Positions 1 to 4,991 of a DNA stretch of 7,721 nucleotides are shown in pieces. A model generated the notes under the pieces. That model was not told the origin of the DNA. It did no database searches and saw only the letters and a list, made by a program, of their open reading frames with translations. A program made the translations under genes and the position numbers. The DNA lies in assembly GCA_016871135.1 (NCBI GenBank), contig VFZQ01000238.1, forward strand, positions 1 to 7,721, in the 5' to 3' direction. The stretch comes from Acidobacteriota bacterium (GTDB lineage: Bacteria; Acidobacteriota; Terriglobia; Bryobacterales; Bryobacteraceae). Each line of letters opens with the position of its first letter. Position 1 is the first letter of the stretch.

Positions 1-5
1 TTACG

Positions 6-167
6 TTAGGCTAGATCCATGCGCACTGGCCACAGCGGCTTCACGCGTTGCAATCCAAATTCGCGCCGCAGCAATACCAGCGCGTCGATCACCTTGATCG
101 CCACATGCATCGCGTCCAACGTCCGAACCACCTCGGGCTTCAACGCCAGGATTAGATCCGCGCTCAT
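6..167 (-). CDS. Possible 53-aa small protein coupled to the sigma factor gene
   Basis: The ATG at 167-165 overlaps the sigma factor stop as ATGA, the same junction used by two clear gene pairs elsewhere in this window. The frame runs 53 codons to a TAA at 8-6, and most third positions are G or C, as expected for a gene in this genome. The product is leucine- and valine-rich and partly helical-looking (DAMHVAIKVIDALVLLRREF), with no signal peptide or clear domain. The segment RTLDAMHVA faintly recalls the C-terminal part of PIN-domain toxins, but the protein is far too short for a complete PIN fold and the acidic residues are not all present. I do not recognise it. It could be a small sigma partner, a remnant, or a chance frame. 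Sigma genes of this type are often followed by a Ser/Thr kinase, and this is not one. Confidence 0.35.
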   Translation of the reverse strand: MSADLILALKPEVVRTLDAMHVAIKVIDALVLLRREFGLQRVKPLWPVRMDLA

Positions 168-721
168 ACCGGCCGCAACTGCCCTTCCAGCCAAGCCCGC
201 GCCATCGACCATTCGCGCTTCACGGTCTTCTCGGAGATGCCCATCACCTTCGCGGTTTCCTCGACCGACAATCCGCCGAAGTAGCGCAGTTCGACGACGC
301 GGGCTTGCCTCTCGTCCATGGCCTCCAAGCGATTCAGCGCCTCGTCGATAGCGAGCAGCAACACCGGGTCGCCGACTTCGATGCCGGCAGTCTCTTCGTT
401 GAACTCCGCCTTTTCACCAGGCGCGATTCGCTTGCCGGCGCCCGCCTTGCGCGAGTAGTCGATCAGGATCCGGCGCATCACGCGCGCCGCGGTGTTCAAG
501 AAATGCGCGCGACTCTCCCAGGAGACCGGGTTGCCAACCAAACGCATGTAGGCTTCATTGACGAGCGCTGTCGGTTGCAGCGTGTGGTTCTTACGCTCCA
601 TCCGCATCGCCGATACTGCCAGCTTCCGCAGTTCCGCGTGCATCAGGTCGAATACTTCGCCGGCGACCGCACGGTTACCATTGGCCGCTTCTTTCAGGCG
701 GACGGTGATATCGGAACTCAT
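164..721 (-). CDS. ECF-type RNA polymerase sigma factor (TIGR02999-like)
   Basis: An alternative sigma factor of 185 aa that would direct core RNA polymerase to a special promoter set. Region 2 lies at about residues 15-92, including LQPTALVNEAYMRL (48-61) and the MRRILIDYSR segment (82-91) typical of this branch. A short acidic linker (about 100-120) leads to region 4 (about 122-180), with LSVEETAKVMGISEKTVKR as the -35-binding helix-turn-helix. Length and motifs match the ECF subgroup expanded in Acidobacteria and Planctomycetes, whose members are often controlled by Ser/Thr kinases rather than classical anti-sigma factors. No kinase or anti-sigma gene is visible here, though the window ends just downstream. 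The ATG at 721 has no good Shine-Dalgarno, only GAAAG about 8-12 nt upstream. It is transcribed divergently from the HIT gene, 54 bp away. The target regulon cannot be read from the sequence. Confidence 0.93.
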   Translation of the reverse strand: MSSDITVRLKEAANGNRAVAGEVFDLMHAELRKLAVSAMRMERKNHTLQPTALVNEAYMRLVGNPVSWESRAHFLNTAARVMRRILIDYSRKAGAGKRIAPGEKAEFNEETAGIEVGDPVLLLAIDEALNRLEAMDERQARVVELRYFGGLSVEETAKVMGISEKTVKREWSMARAWLEGQLRPV

Positions 722-735
722 GGCAGAGTCTTTCG

Positions 736-741
736 ATCATA
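736..741 (-). promoter_or_regulatory. Predicted -10 element of the sigma factor gene
   Basis: On the minus strand TATGAT lies 14 nt before the sigma ATG, which predicts an mRNA leader of only about 7 nt. No TTGACA-like -35 is seen at the usual spacing. The element looks housekeeping-type rather than an ECF promoter. The position expected for the -35 of the divergent HIT promoter falls on this hexamer. Confidence 0.5.
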
Positions 742-760
742 GTCCTTTCCGGACCGCCCC

Positions 761-769
761 TGCTAAAAT
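761..769 (+). promoter_or_regulatory. Extended -10 promoter of the HIT-uxaA operon, predicted leaderless
   Basis: TGC followed by TAAAAT is an extended -10 element. Only 6 nt (ACCCAA) separate the hexamer from the ATG at 776, so transcription should start at or within a base or two of the start codon. There is no purine-rich ribosome binding site between them. No convincing -35 is present, which is tolerable for an extended -10 promoter. Confidence 0.6.
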
Positions 770-775
770 ACCCAA

Positions 776-1324
776 ATGCAGCGGCGTGAAATCTGGATGA
801 CCATGGCCGGCGGCCTGGCCTCGTTCGCCGCCGTCGATAAGTGCGGCTGCGATCCAGCCGACGCCACGACGCTTGCCGCCCGCGAGTGCAGCCTGACCAA
901 CGAGGCATTGAAACAGCCGGGCGAACTGAAAGTCTTCTTTCTCAAGGACTCCAATCCGCGCAAAGCCAACCGCACGCTCGCGTTGCCACGGCGTGTGGTG
1001 CCCGCGGCGATGCATGAGTTGAAAGACCTTTCGCCGAAGGAGCGCACCACGCTCTGGAAAGCCGCCATCGCCAAAGCGATAGAGCTTTGGGGCGAGGAGT
1101 GGGGCGTCGCCTACAACGGCGCCAAGGTCCGCACGCAATGCCACCTGCACATTCACATCGGCAAACTGCTCAAGGGCATCGATAGCGGCGAGGCGGTCTT
1201 CGTCAACCGCATCGACGACATTCCCGTTCCCGCCGATGGCACCGGCCTTTGGATTCACCCAGCCGGCAAACGCTTCAAAGTCCACATCAAAGAACAGATC
1301 TGCGAAACCGTATTACTCCGATGA
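776..1324 (+). CDS. Putatively exported HIT-superfamily (Cdh-like) hydrolase
   Basis: A 182-aa protein with the histidine-triad motif HLHIHI (H123, H125, H127). By family analogy H125 would be the nucleophile attacking a phosphoanhydride. The context RTQCHLHIHI and the upstream VFFLKDSNPRKANRTLALPR segment resemble CDP-diacylglycerol pyrophosphatase (Cdh, a membrane-bound HIT relative) more than the cytoplasmic Hint/Fhit proteins, although it is shorter than Cdh (about 250 aa). The N-terminus MQRREIWMTMAGGLASFAA has paired arginines, a hydrophobic stretch and small residues, like a Tat or Sec signal, and then Cys23, Cys25 and Cys38. Export would be unusual for an ordinary nucleotide-hydrolysing HIT protein but fits a Cdh-like one. 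No Shine-Dalgarno precedes the ATG. The gene ends in an ATGA overlap with the dehydratase, so the two are probably co-translated. The substrate is unknown. Confidence 0.8.
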   Translation: MQRREIWMTMAGGLASFAAVDKCGCDPADATTLAARECSLTNEALKQPGELKVFFLKDSNPRKANRTLALPRRVVPAAMHELKDLSPKERTTLWKAAIAKAIELWGEEWGVAYNGAKVRTQCHLHIHIGKLLKGIDSGEAVFVNRIDDIPVPADGTGLWIHPAGKRFKVHIKEQICETVLLR

Positions 1325-2862
1325 GCCTACTCGACATAGCCAAACTCCCCACGGCGGAAAACTCCGCTATTCAATTGAACGCCGCCGACAACATCGCCGT
1401 CGCGCGCGTCCCTCTCGCCGAAGGTCAGGAACTGCGCGTCTCCGGCGTCGAAATCAAGGTCAGGAATCCGGTACCGGCGGGGCACAAGGTTGCCATCAAG
1501 CCGATCGCCGCGGGAGAAACCGTGCATCGCTACGGCCAGGTGATCGGGCGCGCGAAAACGGCGATCGAACCGGGGCAGCACATTCACGTTCACAATCTCG
1601 CGTTCGAAGAGTTGAGCTTCAACTACGAGTTCCCGGCGGCCGAAGTCCCCTACCCCGCGGCGCCGGCCAAAATGCCGACGTTCATGGGTTATCAAAGAGA
1701 GGACGGCCGCGCCGGCACGCGTAACTTCGTCGCCGTGGTTGCCGCGTCCAATTGCGCGGCACACACCGCCGAGTTGATCGCCCGGAGCTATGAAAACACA
1801 GCGATGCCACCCGGCGTCGATGGCGTGGTCGCCTTCCCACATGGCGAGGGCTGCGCGCACACGATCGGCCCCGACACCGATCAACTTCGCCGCACGCTGG
1901 CCGGAATTCTGGCGCACCCAAATGTTGGCGCGGCGATCATTCTCGGCCTTGGCTGCGAAGTAAATCAGATCGATCACTATCTGGGCGCCAACGCTCCGCG
2001 CTCGTCGCGGCTGATGGGAATGACGCTGCAAAACACCGGCGGCACGCGGGCATCGGTCGACTACGCGCGCAAGTACATCAACGAGCAGATCGAGATGCTG
2101 GCCGCCGAGAAGCGTGTTGAACTTCCGGCGAATCTGATTACAGTTGGGCTAAACTGTGGCGGTTCGGATTCGTTCAGCGGAATTACCGCAAACCCCGCTC
2201 TGGGCCATGCTTCCGACTTGCTCGCCAAAATCGGCGCGGCGTCGGTGCTGGCCGAGACGACCGAGATTTTCGGCGCCGAGCACCTGTTGGTAAAGCGCTC
2301 GCGCAACCGGGAGACCGCCGAACGGCTGCTTGGATTCGTCAAGAGTTATAAGGACTACTTGCGGCAGTTCGCCGGATCGAGCTTCAACGACAACCCCTCG
2401 CCCGGCAACAAAGAAGGCGGCCTCACCAACATCGTCGAGAAGTCGCTCGGCGCGGTGGCCAAGGGCGGCACCTCGACGCTGAATGAGGTGCTTGACTACG
2501 CCGAGCGGATTCACGGTCCGGGCTTCTGTTTCATGAATACGCCGGGCTACGATCCGGCATCGCTGACAGGCCTTGCGGCGGGCGGCTCGAACGTGATCGT
2601 GTTCACCACCGGCCGCGGCAGCGCGATCGGATTTCCGACAGTGCCGGTCATCAAGATCGCGACGAACACCAGCATGTACAAACGCATGAGCGACAACATG
2701 GACATCAACGCCGGCCGCATCGCCGATGGGGATGCGACTGTCGAAGGAATTGGACAGGAGATCTACGACATGATCCTGCGCGTCGCGTCGGGCGAGATCA
2801 CTTGTGCTGAGCGTCTAGGACACAAGGAATTCGTGCCGTGGCGGATTGGGCCGATGATGTAG
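1321..2862 (+). CDS. UxaA/GarD-family altronate or galactarate dehydratase
   Basis: A 513-aa enzyme of the family that removes water from sugar acids (altronate or galactarate) to give 2-keto-3-deoxy acids, using a divalent metal. An N-terminal SAF-type domain spans about residues 20-95. The catalytic part begins at GYQREDGRAGTRN (123-135) and includes NCGGSDSFSGITANPALG (278-295), TTGRGSAIGFPTVPVIKIAT (429-448), NMDINAG (459-465) and the C-terminal HKEFVPWRIGPMM. Length is as expected for a fused UxaA protein (about 495-525 aa). I chose the ATG at 1321, which overlaps the HIT stop as ATGA. An in-frame ATG 72 nt upstream would lie deep inside the HIT gene and add 24 residues unlike the family. 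There is no Shine-Dalgarno, so translation probably depends on coupling. No uronate isomerase, oxidoreductase or kinase gene is nearby, so altronate versus galactarate specificity is undecided. Confidence 0.92.
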   Translation: MSLLDIAKLPTAENSAIQLNAADNIAVARVPLAEGQELRVSGVEIKVRNPVPAGHKVAIKPIAAGETVHRYGQVIGRAKTAIEPGQHIHVHNLAFEELSFNYEFPAAEVPYPAAPAKMPTFMGYQREDGRAGTRNFVAVVAASNCAAHTAELIARSYENTAMPPGVDGVVAFPHGEGCAHTIGPDTDQLRRTLAGILAHPNVGAAIILGLGCEVNQIDHYLGANAPRSSRLMGMTLQNTGGTRASVDYARKYINEQIEMLAAEKRVELPANLITVGLNCGGSDSFSGITANPALGHASDLLAKIGAASVLAETTEIFGAEHLLVKRSRNRETAERLLGFVKSYKDYLRQFAGSSFNDNPSPGNKEGGLTNIVEKSLGAVAKGGTSTLNEVLDYAERIHGPGFCFMNTPGYDPASLTGLAAGGSNVIVFTTGRGSAIGFPTVPVIKIATNTSMYKRMSDNMDINAGRIADGDATVEGIGQEIYDMILRVASGEITCAERLGHKEFVPWRIGPMM

Positions 2863-2872
2863 AGGCGCTACA
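2858..2872. other. Short hairpin spanning both convergent stop codons
   Basis: TGTAG-AGGCG-CTACA is a 5-bp inverted repeat with a 5-nt loop. It contains the TAG of the dehydratase on one strand and the TAG of the ABC ATPase on the other. The stem is short and has no T-tract, so it is at best a weak bidirectional terminator. Only 5 bp separate the two genes and no better terminator is visible. Confidence 0.3.
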
Positions 2873-3620
2873 ACTCCACCCGGTCCATCGCCATGAACTC
2901 CTGAATATGGGGATGATCGGAATGGTCGAGCCCGGAGACGGGGCCGAAGTAGATGATGTCGCCCTTGTGCAGAAACACCACGGAATCGGCAACCTTTCGC
3001 ATTAGTTCCAGATCATGGGTTACGACGGCCGACGTGAGCCGCAGTTGGTTCTTCAGCCGCAACATCAGATTGCCCATGTGGTCGCTCATGATGGGGTCGA
3101 CCATCGTCGTGGGCTCGTCGTAGAGAATGCACTCCGGCTGCGCGGCCAGAGCGCGAGCGATGGCGACGGCGCGTTTGTGGCCCGTGGATAAATCGGTCGG
3201 AAACACGTCGCGGTAATCGGAGAGATCGACCAGATCGAGCAAACCTTGCACGACGTCTTCCTTATTTTGCTCATCGTAGTCGTCGCGGAGTTCGAGCGAA
3301 AACTCGATATTCTCTCCCACGGTAAGCGAATCGAAGAGCGCTCCCGACTGGAACACCATAGTGACTTTTTTGCGGATGCGCCGCCACTCGGCCTCGGGGA
3401 AATCGGTTACGTCTTCGTGCGCGACGATGACGCGGCCCGAGTCGGGCTTGAGGAAACCCATAATGTGGCCGAGGCTGACGGATTTGCCAACGCCGCTGCG
3501 GCCGATGATGGCAACCGTCTGGCCGGCATTAATGTAAAAGTTCGAATCGACTAAAACCGGCTTGTCGAACGTCTTATAGACATGGCGGAATTCGATGTAG
3601 TGGGGGTAAAGGTTGTCCAT
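2868..3620 (-). CDS. MlaF-type ABC transporter ATP-binding protein
   Basis: A 250-aa ATPase subunit resembling MlaF/Ttg2A, which powers phospholipid transport between the inner and outer membranes together with MlaE (permease) and MlaD (MCE protein). Visible motifs: Walker A GRSGVGKS (40-47), Q-loop Q91 in VFQSGALFDSLTVGEN, signature LSTGH (144-148), Walker B CILYDEP (164-170, catalytic E169) and switch H202 in VVTHD. Walker A, Walker B and the H-loop are intact, so it should hydrolyse ATP. The signature differs from the LSGGM/LSGGQ norm at the third and fifth positions. No permease or MCE gene is adjacent: mobA lies upstream (6-bp gap) and a convergent gene downstream, so the partners must be elsewhere. 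A GGAGG sits about 20 nt before the ATG, too far for a normal ribosome binding site, and no upstream in-frame start exists because a stop lies 6 nt away. Substrate assignment rests on family resemblance only. Confidence 0.88.
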   Translation of the reverse strand: MDNLYPHYIEFRHVYKTFDKPVLVDSNFYINAGQTVAIIGRSGVGKSVSLGHIMGFLKPDSGRVIVAHEDVTDFPEAEWRRIRKKVTMVFQSGALFDSLTVGENIEFSLELRDDYDEQNKEDVVQGLLDLVDLSDYRDVFPTDLSTGHKRAVAIARALAAQPECILYDEPTTMVDPIMSDHMGNLMLRLKNQLRLTSAVVTHDLELMRKVADSVVFLHKGDIIYFGPVSGLDHSDHPHIQEFMAMDRVEL

Positions 3621-3626
3621 GCCGGG

Positions 3627-4187
3627 CTACGCGCGCGCGGCCTCCCATTCTTCGGGTGTATTGATGTTGGCGAAAACGCGTTCGGCGGCCTCGACGCGAT
3701 GATAGGGGATCTTTTCGATCGCCTCGCGCATACGACGGCCTCCGCTGTCGAAAAAAGCGCGCAACGCGGGCAGATCATCGCGGTGATACACGGCGCAGAG
3801 CGGTTCGGTCGCGCCGTCCTTGTGCGCCGGGATCACCGTGCGTCCCGATTCGGCGGCGGCCACCAGCATCTCGCGCAACGTCGGGACATCGATGGCCGGC
3901 ATGTCGACAGCGACGATCAGATTGAGCGGATCGCGCGAGAACTCGAGCGCCGTAACGATTCCGCCGAGAGGACCTTCGCCAGGCCAACGGTCGGCCAGTA
4001 CCGGAACTCCCATATCTTCGTAACGGCCTTGGGGCGCCACGACAATCGCCGAGCCGGTGCCGGCTTCCACCACCCTTGCCACGCGCAGCAGCAGCGTATC
4101 GTCCGCACCGCCAAGCAGCGCTTTGTCCGACCCCATGCGCCGGCTGGCGCCGCCCGCCAGCACGAAACCCGATACGGCGCTCGTCAT
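3627..4187 (-). CDS. mobA: Molybdenum cofactor guanylyltransferase
   Basis: A 186-aa cytoplasmic nucleotidyltransferase that transfers GMP from GTP to Mo-molybdopterin, giving the guanine dinucleotide cofactor used by DMSO-reductase-family enzymes. The N-terminal nucleotide-binding signature LAGGASRRMGSDKALL (10-25) is complete. EGPLGGI (71-77), the metal-binding aspartate in AVDMP (D95), EPLCAVYH (128-135) and a C-terminal NINTPEE (174-180) all fit MobA, as does the length (about 190 aa). The close relative MocA (CTP-dependent) is less likely, given the short length and the NINTPEE ending. The gene starts right after an extended -10 element with no room for a ribosome binding site. The ABC ATPase follows after 6 bp, probably in one transcript, though no functional link between the two is known to me. 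No molybdoenzyme is visible in the window. Confidence 0.9.
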   Translation of the reverse strand: MTSAVSGFVLAGGASRRMGSDKALLGGADDTLLLRVARVVEAGTGSAIVVAPQGRYEDMGVPVLADRWPGEGPLGGIVTALEFSRDPLNLIVAVDMPAIDVPTLREMLVAAAESGRTVIPAHKDGATEPLCAVYHRDDLPALRAFFDSGGRRMREAIEKIPYHRVEAAERVFANINTPEEWEAARA

Positions 4188-4193
4188 GAGAGA

Positions 4194-4202
4194 ATCATAG
4201 CA
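4194..4202 (-). promoter_or_regulatory. Extended -10 promoter of mobA, predicted leaderless
   Basis: On the minus strand TGC plus TATGAT lies 6 nt (TCTCTC) before the mobA ATG. The layout is identical to that of the HIT gene promoter at 761-769. The transcription start should fall at or next to the A of the ATG, and the pyrimidine-rich gap cannot act as a Shine-Dalgarno sequence. Confidence 0.62.
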
Positions 4203-4239
4203 TCGGCCTACGGGCCGGTTTCGGTAGAGAGGTTCAGTG

Positions 4240-4245
4240 TATAAT
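4240..4245 (+). promoter_or_regulatory. Predicted -10 element of the transglycosylase-amidase operon
   Basis: A perfect TATAAT lies 2 nt before the ATG at 4248. Initiation 6-8 nt after the hexamer would put +1 near 4251-4253, past that ATG, which favours a later start codon (TTG at 4266). A GGAAA at 4256-4260 could serve as its ribosome binding site. The -35 position (about 4217-4222) coincides with that of the divergent mobA promoter. Confidence 0.55.
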
Positions 4246-4247
4246 CA

Positions 4248-4991
4248 ATGCGACTGGAAAATGTTTTGAACAAGAAAATCCAGTTCTGTTTTATTGTCGG
4301 AGCGACGTGCGCGCTGGCGGCTGAGCCGGCGGGCACGGTGAGCGACGTGCGCGCCGACCGCCGCACAGGCAGACTTGTACGAAGCGTGACCATCGAACCG
4401 GTTGTTGTGCAACCGATTGTTCCTGGTTCTCCGGTGCGCCCGGCTAAGACCGCGCCACCTTCGCTGCCGCTGGCCAAGGACACGCGCATCAACGAAATCG
4501 TGGAGAGCGCCGCGAGGCAATATGAAGTCGATCCGCTGCTGGTGCACGCCGTAATTCAAGTCGAGAGCGCTTATAATCCGCACGCCGTTTCCCACGCCGG
4601 CGCGCAGGGGCTCATGCAGTTGATGCCGTCGACCGCACGGTCGCTGGGCGTACGCAACAGCTTTGACGTCGAGGAAAATATCCGCGCGGGTGTGCGTCAT
4701 CTGCGCGATCTGCAGGATCAGTACAAAGACGACCGGCTGGCGCTGGCGGCCTATAACGCCGGCGCGGGCGCGGTGAAGCGATTTGGTTGGATTCCTCCCT
4801 ACGCGGAAACGCAGGAGTACGTCTACAAGGTCGGCAAGAAGTACGGCGAGGCGCGCCGCGCGGCGGGCGCCGTGCAACAACAGCAGGCCGCGGCCGCCAA
4901 GCCGCCGGAAGTCAAGCCATCCGAAAACGAGCCGCGTCAGGTCGAAGCGTTCGTGGACGCCGACGGCCGGCTGCACATGCGAACCAAATGA
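4248..4991 (+). CDS. Lytic transglycosylase, SLT domain, secreted
   Basis: Cleaves the MurNAc-GlcNAc bond of peptidoglycan, forming 1,6-anhydro-MurNAc, in the periplasm. The 247-aa frame starts with a signal peptide (hydrophobic core about 11-24, probable cleavage near CALAAEP). A basic, proline-rich spacer (about 30-78) follows, then the SLT domain (about 79-205). The catalytic glutamate is E106 in AVIQVESAYNP, followed by GAQGLMQLMP (118-127) and LAAYNAG (166-172), all family hallmarks. The C-terminal tail is Gln/Ala-rich (209-217) and then charged. The start is uncertain. The ATG at 4248 lies upstream of the expected transcription start, while TTG at 4266 would give a neater signal peptide (MNKKIQFCFIVGATCALA) with GGAAA 5 nt upstream. 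The gene overlaps the amidase gene as ATGA, and the pair should act together on the cell wall. Confidence 0.92.
   Translation: MRLENVLNKKIQFCFIVGATCALAAEPAGTVSDVRADRRTGRLVRSVTIEPVVVQPIVPGSPVRPAKTAPPSLPLAKDTRINEIVESAARQYEVDPLLVHAVIQVESAYNPHAVSHAGAQGLMQLMPSTARSLGVRNSFDVEENIRAGVRHLRDLQDQYKDDRLALAAYNAGAGAVKRFGWIPPYAETQEYVYKVGKKYGEARRAAGAVQQQQAAAAKPPEVKPSENEPRQVEAFVDADGRLHMRTK

Noticed and set aside
6..167. PIN-domain toxin reading of the small ORF (RTLDAMHVA)
   Set aside because: Only one short segment resembles PIN domains, the protein is less than half the required length, and no antitoxin gene is visible.
6..212. Longer version of the small ORF starting at the ATG at 212
   Set aside because: It would overlap the sigma gene by 49 bp and add a Gly/Ala-rich stretch. 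The ATGA start at 167 matches the other junctions in the window.
305..742. Plus-strand 145-codon frame opposite the sigma factor
   Set aside because: It is antisense to a clear sigma gene and shows no family motif. Long antisense frames are common in GC-rich coding DNA.
737..1285. Minus-strand 182-codon frame opposite the HIT gene
   Set aside because: The plus-strand frame has the HIT motif and fits the operon; the opposite frame has no recognisable feature.
1249..1320. Upstream ATG extension of the dehydratase
   Set aside because: It lies inside the HIT gene and adds 24 residues of out-of-frame character unlike family N-termini.
3582..4244. Plus-strand 220-codon frame opposite mobA
   Set aside because: Shadow frame over a gene with a complete MobA nucleotide-binding signature.
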